A stretch of DNA of 64,000 nucleotides, taken from assembly GCF_000725625.1 (NCBI RefSeq), contig NZ_JOHS01000024.1, positions 22,369 to 86,368 on the forward strand, written 5' to 3'. This DNA comes from Streptomyces sp. NRRL F-6676. Lineage in GTDB: Bacteria; Actinomycetota; Actinomycetes; Streptomycetales; Streptomycetaceae. A program made the position numbers and the translations under genes. Under the pieces are notes generated by a model. That model ran no database searches, was not told where the DNA came from, and saw nothing but the letters and a program-made list of their open reading frames with translations. This document shows positions 50,286 through 58,589 of the stretch, piece after piece; the first letter of the stretch is position 1; each line of letters starts with the position of its first letter.

Positions 50286-52204
50286 CGGGGGTCCTCCGGA
50301 GGGTCGGTCGCCGCGGGCGGGGATTCCGGGGTTGCCGTCGGCGGGGGTTCCGGGGTGGCCTTCGGCGGGGCGTCGGGGTCGTCCGGCGGGGCGTGGGGAT
50401 CGTCCGGCGGGGCGTGGGGATCGTCCGGCGGGCCGCCCAGGGCCTCCGGGGTGTCCAGCAGGGTCTCCGGGATGTCCAGGTGGCGGGAGCGCAGCCATTC
50501 GCCGAGCGCCTTGGCCTGGGGGTCGAAGCGGGCCTGCGCGGCGACGCCCTCGCCGAGGATGCCGCCGACGACGAAGTTGAGGGCGCGCAGGTTCGGCAGG
50601 ACATGGCGGGTGACAGCGAGACCGGGGGCCCCGGTGCCGCCCTCGGCCCCCGTCCCCGTCTCGGGGAGGAGTTGCCGCAGCCGTTCGGTGGTCAGTTCGT
50701 GCGCGAGCCAGCGCCAGGCGGCCTCGGTCCGCACCCAGACGCCGATGTTGGCGTCGCCGCCCTTGTCGCCGCTGCGGGCTCCGGCGACGAGACCGAGCGG
50801 CGCCCGCCGGGTCGGCCCCGGCGGCAGGGGCGCGGGCAGCGGCGGCTCGGGGACGGCGTCGGGTACGCGGCTGTCGGCGGGCGGGCCGACGGCGATCCGC
50901 CGCCCGTCGGGCAGGACGGCGAGGTGCGGTACGGCGCCCTGGTCGGCGCGGGCGGCCTCGAAGACGCCGTAGGGCGTGCCCTTGGCGGGTGGGGCGAGGA
51001 CGTGGAAGCCGGGGTAGCTGGCGAGGGCGAGTTCGACGGCGGCGCCGCTGAACGCCCGGCCGACCGCGTCGGCGTCCGGGTCGCGGACGACGAGCCGCAG
51101 CAGCGCGCTCGCGGTCTCCTCGGTGCGGGCGTCGGGCCGGTCGGTGCGGACGAGTTCCCACCGCACATGCCGGGGGCGGCACGTGGCGACGGCGAACGCG
51201 TCCTCCATCTGTGCGCGCACGAGGGCGGCCTTGGCCTCCACCTCCAGCCCCGTCAGGACGAAGACGACCTCGTTGCGGAAGCCGCCGAGGCGGTTGAGGC
51301 CGACCTTGAGGGTGGGCGGCGGCGCCTCCCCGCGCACGCCCTCGACACGGACCCGGTCGGGGCCCTCCTGGGTGAGGCGCACGGTGTCGAGGCGGGCGGT
51401 GACGTCGGGCCCCGGATACCGGGCGCCGGCCGTCTCGTAGAGGAGCTGTGCCGTGACGGTGCCGAGGTCGACGACGCCTCCGGTGCCGTCGTGCTTGGTG
51501 ATCACGGCGCTGCCGTCGGCACGCAGTTCGGCGAGCGGGAAGCCGGGGCGGCGCAGCCGGGCGCGCGGGTGCTCGGTGAAGAAGGCGTAGTTGCCGCCGG
51601 TGGCCTGCGTGCCGCACTCCAGTACGTGCCCGGCGACGACCGCGCCCGCGAGGGCGTCGTACGCGTCCGGCGCCCAGCCGAAGTGCGCGGCGGCGGGCCC
51701 GGTGACGAGCGCGGCGTCGGTGACCCGCCCGGTGACGACGACGTCGGCGCCCGCGCGCAGACAGGCGGCGATGCCGTGGCCGCCGAGGTAGGCGTGCGCG
51801 GCCAGGGTCCCCGGGTGCGCGGCGGTGAGGTCGTCGCCCTCGACGTGCGCGACACGGACGGGGATGCCGAGCCGCCCGGCCAGCGCGCGGACGGCGTCGG
51901 CGAGCCCGGCGGGGTTGAGCCCCCCGGCATTGCTGACGATCCTCACGCCCCGTTCGTGCGCGAGGCCGAGGCACTCCTCCAGCTGGCGCAGGAAGGTGCG
52001 GGCGTACCCGGCGACGGGGTCCTTCAGCCGGTCGCGGCCGAGGATGAGCATGGTCAGCTCGGCGAGGTAGTCACCGGTGAGGACGTCGAGGGGGCCGCCG
52101 GTGAGCATCTCGCGCAGGGCGTCGAAGCGGTCGCCGTAGAAACCGGAGGCGTTGCCGATGCGGAGGGGGGCGGTCGTGGGCGCGGTGGGCGGGGGCTCGG
52201 TCAC
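50282..52204 (-). CDS. AtuA-family (acyclic terpene utilisation, DUF1446) protein
   Basis: 640 residues. The N-terminal AtuA domain (about 15-450) begins LRIGNASGFYGDRFDALREM and has RIVSNAGGLNPAGLADAVRA and GADVVVTGRVTDAALVTG. An AtuA-like ferredoxin-fold domain follows (about 475-575, ARSGDKGGDANIGVWVR). The last 55 residues are PPDDPHA repeats, a low-complexity tail. GTG 52204 follows GGGGGGAGCCCGTCC and overlaps the upstream TGA; the stop overlaps the accD-type ATG. AtuA accompanies citronellol/geraniol and related catabolism; its exact reaction is unknown. Confidence 0.92.
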   Translation of the reverse strand: MTEPPPTAPTTAPLRIGNASGFYGDRFDALREMLTGGPLDVLTGDYLAELTMLILGRDRLKDPVAGYARTFLRQLEECLGLAHERGVRIVSNAGGLNPAGLADAVRALAGRLGIPVRVAHVEGDDLTAAHPGTLAAHAYLGGHGIAACLRAGADVVVTGRVTDAALVTGPAAAHFGWAPDAYDALAGAVVAGHVLECGTQATGGNYAFFTEHPRARLRRPGFPLAELRADGSAVITKHDGTGGVVDLGTVTAQLLYETAGARYPGPDVTARLDTVRLTQEGPDRVRVEGVRGEAPPPTLKVGLNRLGGFRNEVVFVLTGLEVEAKAALVRAQMEDAFAVATCRPRHVRWELVRTDRPDARTEETASALLRLVVRDPDADAVGRAFSGAAVELALASYPGFHVLAPPAKGTPYGVFEAARADQGAVPHLAVLPDGRRIAVGPPADSRVPDAVPEPPLPAPLPPGPTRRAPLGLVAGARSGDKGGDANIGVWVRTEAAWRWLAHELTTERLRQLLPETGTGAEGGTGAPGLAVTRHVLPNLRALNFVVGGILGEGVAAQARFDPQAKALGEWLRSRHLDIPETLLDTPEALGGPPDDPHAPPDDPHAPPDDPDAPPKATPEPPPTATPESPPAATDPPEDPR

Positions 52205-53013
52205 GGACGGGCTCCCCCCGCGGACCCCGCGCCCCCGGGCGCACGCCCGGTGCCCGGCGGTCCCGCGAACGCCTGGGCGATGTCCAGCCATCGGTCGGCG
52301 TCGGCGCCCTCCGCCCGTAGGGCGAGGTCGGCGCGGTGGGCGCGCTGGGTGACCAGGAGGCAGAGGTCGAGCGCCGCTCCGGTGACCCGCTGGGCGGCGT
52401 CCTCGGGGCCGTAGGTCCACAACGCCCCGCCCGGTGCGACGACCTCGACGCGGAACTCCTCTGCCGGAGGCGTGAGTCGGTGCGCCATGAAGGAGTAGTC
52501 GCGAGCCCGTACCCCGATGCGCACGACGTGGCGCAGCCGGTCGGTGGGGGTGCGGGTGACGCCCAGTGCGTCGGCGACGTCCTGGCCGTGGGCCCAGGTC
52601 TCCATCAGCCGCCCGGTCGCCATGGAGGCGGCCGACATGGGCGGCCCGTACCAGGGGAAGCGCGCGCCGGGGGGCGCGGCGCGCAGCGCCTTCTGCAAAG
52701 CCGCGCGCCCCTCGCGCCAGTGGGCGAGCAGCGCGTCCGGCGGGCGCGCGGCCCCCTCCTCCGCGCCCCGGTCCACGAAGGCGTCGGGCGCGGCGAGCGC
52801 CTGTTCGACGAGCGGGCCGAAGCCGTCCGGATCGGTGACGGCGACGAGCGCGGAACGGTCGGTCCAGGCGAGGTGCGCGATCTGGTGGGCGATGCTCCAG
52901 CCCGGCGCGGGGGTGGCCCCGCCCCACCGCTCCCCCGGCAACCCCGCGACGAGCCGGTCGAGCTCCTCGCCCTCGTCGTGCAGATCGTCGAACACGGGCG
53001 TCGGATCGGACAC
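52201..53013 (-). CDS. TIGR03084-family (DinB/mycothiol isomerase-like) protein
   Basis: 270 residues. The N-terminal DinB-like helical bundle has VAGLPGERWGGATPAPGWSI, then AHQIAHLAWTDRSAL, and METWAHGQDVADALG; these histidines are the family's metal ligands. The C-terminal part resembles the MDMPI C-domain. GTG 53013 follows AAGGGGAGTGCCCC. It is the first gene of the four-gene run (this, AtuA, beta, alpha) with overlapping starts and stops, so it likely acts in the same catabolic route. Confidence 0.88.
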   Translation of the reverse strand: MSDPTPVFDDLHDEGEELDRLVAGLPGERWGGATPAPGWSIAHQIAHLAWTDRSALVAVTDPDGFGPLVEQALAAPDAFVDRGAEEGAARPPDALLAHWREGRAALQKALRAAPPGARFPWYGPPMSAASMATGRLMETWAHGQDVADALGVTRTPTDRLRHVVRIGVRARDYSFMAHRLTPPAEEFRVEVVAPGGALWTYGPEDAAQRVTGAALDLCLLVTQRAHRADLALRAEGADADRWLDIAQAFAGPPGTGRAPGGAGSAGGARP

Positions 53014-53136
53014 GGGGCACTCCCCTTCCGGTACGGCACGGCACGGACGGACACGGTCACGGCACGGCGGTACGACACCACCGGCCGTCGGGGCCCGGCG
53101 GTGTGCGAGGGAGCATGGCAGCGGCACGGAAAACAA

Positions 53137-53150
53137 GCAAGCGTGCTTGC
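53137..53150. promoter_or_regulatory. TetR-type operator upstream of the carboxylase operon
   Basis: GCAAGC-GT-GCTTGC, within AAACAAGCAAGCGTGCTTGC, lies 124 bp upstream of the first operon gene. CAAGC-type palindromes are typical of FadR/TetR repressors of acyl-CoA catabolism. The TetR gene next door (53438-54199) is the likely source. Confidence 0.65.
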
Positions 53151-53437
53151 ATGATTGCCGGACGGGAAGCGCCCCGGCCCGCAACCGGCCACCGCCCACG
53201 CACCGACGGCTCAGGCCGGCGGGGCCAGCGGGACCGACGGCCCAGGCCGGCGGGGCGGAGCCGCCGACGCTGCCGCGCGGGCCGGTGGCTCACGACGGAC
53301 TGCCAGGGCAGGCCGACGGCTCAGGCCGGCGGGCCGACGGGACCGACGAGACCGGCGGGGGCCGGCGGGGGCCGGCGGGACCGACGAGACCGGCGGGGGC
53401 CGGCGGGGGCCGGCGGGGACCGGCGGGGACCGGCGGC
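53151..53437. repeat. GC-rich minisatellite-like region
   Basis: It holds repeated GGCTCAGGCCGGCGG, GACCGACG and GGCGGGGGCC units with irregular order, continuing into the 3' end of the TetR gene. No gene is supported. Confidence 0.7.
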
Positions 53438-54199
53438 TCAGGCCGGCGGGGCGGCGGGGGCGTGACCGGCGGCGCTGCCCCGGTACAGCCCGTCGACGAA
53501 GACGTCGACGATGCGCCGGGTCTGTTCGGCGCTTCGGCCCGGGACCGGTTGGGAGAGCTGGGCGAGGGCGTGGAGCAGGTCTTCGGCGTCGATGTCGTCG
53601 CGGACCGTGCCGTCGGCGACCGCCGCGGCGAGCAGGGCGGCCAGGGCCGGGCCCAGGCGTTGCAGGAAGTAGTCGGGCAGGCCGGCGAAGGCCGGGTCGC
53701 CCGAGTGCAGTGCCGAGGCGAGGCCCCGTTTGGTCGCGAGGAGCGCGGTGAACCGGTGGGTCCAGCGGGCGAGCGCCTCCGCCGGGGGGTGTGCGGCGCT
53801 CAGCTCGGGACCCGCGTCCGCGACGGCGTCGATGCCGCTCTCCACGACCGCCTTGACCAGGTCGGCGCGTTGCGGGAAGTGCCGGTACAGCGTGCCGACG
53901 CCGACGCCGGCCAGGTCGGTGATCTCCTTCGCCGGGGCGTCGACCCCGGAGGTGGCGAAGACGGTGCGGGCGGCCTCGACCAGCGCGTCGACGTTCCGCC
54001 GCGCGTCGGCACGGCGGCGGCGCTGCCGGGGGGCCGGGTCGGCGGCGTCCGGTGCGACGCCGGGGGGTTCCTCCGTCGTCGTGCCGGGCTCCTGGTTACC
54101 CACCTGTGCGGGCTTTCCCGCCCGTGCGGGCTTTCCGGCCTGGGCCGGCTTTCCCGCCTGTGCCGTCTTTCCCGCCCGTGCGGTCTTCTCCCGGGGCAC
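53438..54199 (-). CDS. TetR family regulator with repetitive Ala/Gly/Lys N-terminus
   Basis: 253 residues. Residues about 5-40 are AGKPAQ/AGKTAR repeats, basic and disordered. The HTH follows (about 68-115: VDALVEAARTVFATSGVDAP, AKEITDLAGVGVGTLYRHFP). The C-terminal domain (125-240) is typical of SbtR-like/TetR_C regulators: RGLASALHSGDPAFAGLPDYF. GTG 54199 follows GGAGG with seven-base spacing. It is immediately upstream of and co-oriented with the carboxylase operon, so it is its probable repressor. A start after the repeats would give a normal-size TetR. Confidence 0.85.
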   Translation of the reverse strand: MPREKTARAGKTAQAGKPAQAGKPARAGKPAQVGNQEPGTTTEEPPGVAPDAADPAPRQRRRRADARRNVDALVEAARTVFATSGVDAPAKEITDLAGVGVGTLYRHFPQRADLVKAVVESGIDAVADAGPELSAAHPPAEALARWTHRFTALLATKRGLASALHSGDPAFAGLPDYFLQRLGPALAALLAAAVADGTVRDDIDAEDLLHALAQLSQPVPGRSAEQTRRIVDVFVDGLYRGSAAGHAPAAPPA

Positions 54200-54455
54200 C
54201 ACATCACCTCCGTCCGCGCCCGCGTGACCGGCGACGGCTCCCTCGCGACCAGTAACGGAAAGAGTTTCCGCTTTGCGCAGCCTACGGCATTCGGCCCCGC
54301 GGACCAACGGAGCGGCCAAGTATGCGCGGGTCTGCCCGAGTTGGCCGGTGACTGGGTAACCTGATCCACTCACCAGCCGCGTACGCGGTGGCCGGTGGCG
54401 AGGTGTGCGCCGGTGCGAGACGCGGCAGGGGCTCTCGGGCGGAAGGGGGACGTTC

Positions 54456-56825
54456 GTGAAGCGTGATGTGCAGGGGGAGGGGAACACCGGGGGGAACACA
54501 GGGGACGGAGACATCCGCAACGAGTTCTCGGGCGCCGGCGGACCCGTGATCCAGGGGCGGGACTTCCTCGGTGACGTCACGATCAACGGATTCGTCGGTC
54601 CTCCGGCCTCGTCCGCCGAGGACGCGGCACTGACCCGGGCCGCGGACGACCTCGCCTTCGCCGTCAGACGTCAGTGGCGGGAGGAGGCGGCGCTGCGGCG
54701 GCTGAACGATCCGTATCCGCTTCCGGTCCGGTGGCGGCCCGCCCCTCCTGAGCTGATGGAGCCCTGGCGCTCGCTGGTCCGGCTGGCCACCACCGGAGTC
54801 GGCCGTGCCTCCTCGGCCTCACCGTCCGGCTGGGCCTCCGGGCCGGAGGCGCTGTCCGGAGGCGGCGGCGATCTGGTGAAGGTGCTGACCAGGGTGCCCA
54901 CGGGCCGCCTGGTCGTGCTCGGGGAACCGGGATCCGGCAAGAGCATGCTGCTGGTGCGGCTCGTGCTGGACCTGCTCGCGCACCGCCGCCACGGGGACCC
55001 GGTGCCCGTGCTCGTCTCGCTCGCCTCGTGGGACCCGGACCGGGAGGATCTCGATCTGTGGCTGGAGCAGCGGCTGGGGATCGACTACCCGTGGCTCGGG
55101 GAACCCGGCCGGACGGGAACCAAGAGAGGGCGGGAACTGCTGGATGCCGGCGCAATCATGCTGGTGCTGGACGGTCTGGACGAGATCCCCGATCGCGTGC
55201 GCGGCCGCGCGATCGCCCGGATCAACAACGCGCTCGGCCTCCGCCCGGACCTCGGAATGGTCCTCAGCTCCCGCAGCGCCTCCTTCGCCGCCACCGTCCG
55301 CCCCCGCGAAGGGCCCGAGGTACGGGTGACGGGAGCGGCGGGCGTCGAGATCGAGCCGCTGGCCCTAGACGTCATCGCGTCGTACTTACTGGACTCCGCC
55401 GGCGGACCGACCAACGAGGCCCGCTGGCGGGAGGTGTTCACGGCGCTGGCCGCCGAGCACGACCTTCATCCCCTGAGCCGGCTGTTCACGACGCCGCTGA
55501 TGGCCTACCTCGCCCGCGTCGTCTACAACCCCTCGCCGGACGCGGCGGAGGACGTCGAGCACCACGCACCCGGCGGACATCCGCTGGAACTCCTGGACCG
55601 CTCCCGGTTCCCCACGCCCACGGCGATCCGGGCGCATCTGCTGGACGCCTTCGTCCCCGCCTCCTACGCGCGGCACCGGACCTCGGCCCCGGCCCCGGCC
55701 GGGCCGTCAGGATCACGGCACGGATGGACACGGGGCCAGGCGGCTCATTTCCTGACCTTTCTCGCCCATGACCTGGAACATCGCCAGCAGGGCACCACCG
55801 ACCTCAGATGGTGGGACCTCGCCGACGCGGCGCCGAGGATGCTGGTGGGAGCGGCCATTGGACTCATGGCGGTGCCGGCCGGTGTGCTGATGCCGTTCGG
55901 CGCCTGGCTCGGGGTCGGCATGCTCGTCGGCGTCACCGTGGCAATGATCGGCCGACGGTGGAGTCCGCCCGCCCTGAGCTTCAACCGTGGGCTGGCGGGA
56001 GGTCTGACCGGCAGCGTTCTCGGTTCCGCGTTCGGGCTCGGCATGCGTTTCGCGCTCGGGATCCACAGCCCCGCGGGGTATTTCGTCAGCGGGCTCGCGC
56101 TGGGCCTGGTGCCGGGGTTCCTGGGCGGTTTCCGGGCCGGGCTGGCAGGCGGCCTCGCGGCGTCCTTCGTCGGGGCGTTCGTCGGCGAACCCGAGATGGG
56201 GGACTCTGCGCCGCTGGTCAACAGCGTCGGTTTCGGCATCGCCGCCGCCTGCGTGGTCACCCTGGGCCACAGCCGCCTTCCGGCGCGAGGGCTCCGCTGG
56301 TCACCGCTCGGCATCCTCACCGGTCTCGGGGGCGGTGTGGCCATCGGGATCGCGGTCGCCCTCCAGGCAGGTCTGCTCGGCGGGCTCGTGTCGGGGCTGG
56401 TCGCCGCCGTCGGCGGTTCCTTCGGCGCGGGGCTGGAGGCCAAGCCGGCCGAGGCGACGGTCGCGGCGGATCCGCAGACCGTACTGGACCAGGACCGCGT
56501 CACGTTCCTGACCACCGCCATGGCGGGTGGCCTCGCCATCGGCCTCGCCGCCGCGGTCGTCATCTCCTCGGTCCTGGGGCCGTGGCGGGGGACCCTGGCC
56601 GGGGTGGCCGACGGGCTGGCCACCGGTCTGGCCTGGGGCTTCCTCCAGGCCAGATACGGATCGTTCACGCTCGCCCGCTGGTGGCTCGCCCTGCGCGGCC
56701 GGGTGCCCTGGCGGTTGATGTCGTTTCTCGCGGACGCGCACCGGCGGGGAGTGCTGCGGCAGGTCGGAGCCACCTACCAGCTCCGCCACGCCGAATTGCA
56801 GCGCCGCCTCGCCGGAAGGACGTGA
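54456..56825 (+). CDS. NACHT-domain NTPase with amyloid-like N-terminal motif and membrane C-terminus
   Basis: 789 residues. GTG 54456 follows GGAAGGGGGACGTTC. The N-terminal Gly/Asn-rich segment holds NEFSGAGGPVIQGRDFLGDV (22-41), resembling RHIM/bacterial amyloid signalling sequences. The NACHT core has Walker A GEPGSGKS (156-163) and Walker B IMLVLDGLDEIPD (234-246). A sensor-like LSSRS follows. Residues about 470-740 form 8-10 Gly-rich hydrophobic helices, so it is probably membrane-bound. Codon 311 is TTA (55386-55388), predicting bldA control. It is convergent, 25 bp apart, with a small protein carrying the same motif. NLR-type defence or cell-death signalling is inferred. Confidence 0.88.
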   Translation: MKRDVQGEGNTGGNTGDGDIRNEFSGAGGPVIQGRDFLGDVTINGFVGPPASSAEDAALTRAADDLAFAVRRQWREEAALRRLNDPYPLPVRWRPAPPELMEPWRSLVRLATTGVGRASSASPSGWASGPEALSGGGGDLVKVLTRVPTGRLVVLGEPGSGKSMLLVRLVLDLLAHRRHGDPVPVLVSLASWDPDREDLDLWLEQRLGIDYPWLGEPGRTGTKRGRELLDAGAIMLVLDGLDEIPDRVRGRAIARINNALGLRPDLGMVLSSRSASFAATVRPREGPEVRVTGAAGVEIEPLALDVIASYLLDSAGGPTNEARWREVFTALAAEHDLHPLSRLFTTPLMAYLARVVYNPSPDAAEDVEHHAPGGHPLELLDRSRFPTPTAIRAHLLDAFVPASYARHRTSAPAPAGPSGSRHGWTRGQAAHFLTFLAHDLEHRQQGTTDLRWWDLADAAPRMLVGAAIGLMAVPAGVLMPFGAWLGVGMLVGVTVAMIGRRWSPPALSFNRGLAGGLTGSVLGSAFGLGMRFALGIHSPAGYFVSGLALGLVPGFLGGFRAGLAGGLAASFVGAFVGEPEMGDSAPLVNSVGFGIAAACVVTLGHSRLPARGLRWSPLGILTGLGGGVAIGIAVALQAGLLGGLVSGLVAAVGGSFGAGLEAKPAEATVAADPQTVLDQDRVTFLTTAMAGGLAIGLAAAVVISSVLGPWRGTLAGVADGLATGLAWGFLQARYGSFTLARWWLALRGRVPWRLMSFLADAHRRGVLRQVGATYQLRHAELQRRLAGRT

Positions 56826-56850
56826 GCCGGTTCCCGTCGGCGGCGCCGGT

Positions 56851-57285
56851 TCAGTCCTCCTGCGTGTCACCCGTGGCCGGAGGCGTCGCGTGCGCGGTGA
56901 TGGTGAGACCGGAGAAGTCCCTGCCCTGGACGACGGGGCCGTACTGCGTGCCCCCGCTGATCTGGTTCGTCACCGCGCCTTCACCCGTACAGGCCGGCTC
57001 CGCCTGCCGCCACCAGCTCTCCAGGGCGAGGCGGAACTCCGCGTCCAGCGCGGCGCGCACGGCGAGGGCCGTACTCAGCCGCTGAGCTCGCTCCGACTCG
57101 CCGGGGCTCCGCGTCAGCGCCGTGAGTTCGGCCTCGCCGGAACTCACCACGGGCGCGCCGTCGGCCTCACCGTGCCGGAACGGGCGGCGGATCAGCGCGC
57201 TCAACGCCTGCCACGCGTTCCGGCCGGCCTCGCCGCCGACACCCCCGGCCAGAGCCGCCAGCGCGGCCGCCGAGATCGGATCCAT
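56851..57285 (-). CDS. small protein with C-terminal RHIM/amyloid-like motif, partner of the NACHT protein
   Basis: 144 residues. The N-terminal helical region MDPISAAALAALAGGVGGEA, then GRNAWQALSALIRRPF, may be a membrane-active or death-effector-like helix. The middle is helical (AQRLSTALAVRAALDAEFRL). The C-terminal NQISGGTQYGPVVQGRDFSG (107-126) matches the NACHT N-terminus in N-x-x-S-G and GPV-x-QGRDF-x-G. ATG 57285 follows GAGGGGAG. Bacterial NLRs often pair with effectors through such shared motifs. The effector action is unknown. Confidence 0.8.
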   Translation of the reverse strand: MDPISAAALAALAGGVGGEAGRNAWQALSALIRRPFRHGEADGAPVVSSGEAELTALTRSPGESERAQRLSTALAVRAALDAEFRLALESWWRQAEPACTGEGAVTNQISGGTQYGPVVQGRDFSGLTITAHATPPATGDTQED

Positions 57286-57401
57286 CGCCGCTCCCCTCAC
57301 CCTGTCGGCCCACCGCGCCCGCTCGCTCACGCACGGGGGTCGACACGTCCACGGACCGTCAAAGGTAACGTGCCCGCGGCCGGCGATCGCCCGGTTTCCG
57401 C

Positions 57402-58448
57402 TCAGGCGTTCACCCCGGACTCCGGTGTCACCCGGCCCTCGCGCCGGGCGCCGCGGCCCACCTGTGTGCGTACCGCGCCCATGCTCGCCGCGATGACCAG
57501 GGTGATCGCCAGGACCTCCGGCAGCGACAGGGACTGGTGCAGGATCAGGAACCCCGCGAGCGCGGCGAGGGCCGGCTCCAGGCTCATCAGGATCGCGAAC
57601 GTCGACGCGGGCAGCCGGCGCAGCGCGAGCAGTTCCAGGGTGTACGGCAGGACGGAGGACAGGCACGCCACCGCCGCGCCCAGCCCCAGCGTCGTCGGCA
57701 CCAGCAGCTTCGACCCCGACTCGGCGATGCCCAGCGGCGTGATCAGCGCCGCCGCGACGACCAGCGCCAGGGCGAGCCCGTCGGCCTGCGGGAAGCGGCG
57801 GCCCGTCCGCGCGCTGAAGACGATGTACGCCGCCCACATCGCGCCCGCACCGAGCGCGAAGGCGACACCGGCGGGGTCGAGGCCGTCGAAGCCGCCCCCG
57901 CCGAGCAGGAAGACGCCCGCGAGGGCCAGCCCGGCCCAGACGACGTTGACCGCCCGGCGCGAGGCCAGGACGGACAGGGCCAGCGGGCCGAGCACCTCCA
58001 GGGTGACGGCGGGGCCGAGCGGAATGCGGGAGACGGCCTGGTAGAAGAGGCCGTTCATCGCACCCATGGCGACACCGAACGCCACGACCGTGCCCCAGTC
58101 GGCGCGCGAGTGGCCGCGCAGCTTCGGGCGGCAGACGACGACCATCAGCACCGCCGCCATCGCCAGCCGCAGCGTGACCACGCCGAGCGCGCCGGCGCGC
58201 GGCATCAGGTTCACCGCCAGGGCGGCCCCGAACTGCACGGACACCCCGCCGGCGAGGACCAGGCCGACGGGGCCGAAGGACCCCCACCGGTGCGGGGAGT
58301 CGCCGGCCGCTCCGGACGACGGGCCGACGGCCGGGTCGGCGGTCGTGCGCGGGGCCGGTGAGGGCGTGGAGGCGGCGCTGGGGGTGCTCACGGGCGGTCC
58401 AGGGGCTGGGAGTAGCGCGGCGGACGGGTCCGGATGGGAGGCGTCCAT
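57402..58448 (-). CDS. EamA/RhtA-type metabolite exporter (DMT superfamily)
   Basis: 348 residues. After a 55-residue Pro/Ser-rich hydrophilic N-terminus come ten predicted helices in two EamA repeats: MPRAGALGVVTLRLAMAAVL and FYQAVSRIPLGPAVTLEVLG, then LELLALRRLPASTFAILMSL and EPALAALAGFLIL. It resembles RhtA (threonine/homoserine export). ATG 58448. An ATG nearer the first helix is possible. Confidence 0.9.
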   Translation of the reverse strand: MDASHPDPSAALLPAPGPPVSTPSAASTPSPAPRTTADPAVGPSSGAAGDSPHRWGSFGPVGLVLAGGVSVQFGAALAVNLMPRAGALGVVTLRLAMAAVLMVVVCRPKLRGHSRADWGTVVAFGVAMGAMNGLFYQAVSRIPLGPAVTLEVLGPLALSVLASRRAVNVVWAGLALAGVFLLGGGGFDGLDPAGVAFALGAGAMWAAYIVFSARTGRRFPQADGLALALVVAAALITPLGIAESGSKLLVPTTLGLGAAVACLSSVLPYTLELLALRRLPASTFAILMSLEPALAALAGFLILHQSLSLPEVLAITLVIAASMGAVRTQVGRGARREGRVTPESGVNA

Positions 58449-58589
58449 CGCGATGTACTGACGGGTCCAGGGTAGTGGACTGGGTCAGGTGTGTGTAGGG
58501 GTGATGGGGCTGTCACGGACTGCCTGCCCAGCGCGGCCGCACCGGGCACGGCGGCTCGGTCCGTCCGGATATCCGGCCTGTCCAGGCGT

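Noticed and set aside
44388..53013. Polyketide or other biosynthetic cluster because of acyl-CoA carboxylase
   Set aside because: No PKS, NRPS, FAS or terpene synthase is present; AtuA, acyl-CoA dehydrogenase and hydratase point to catabolism.
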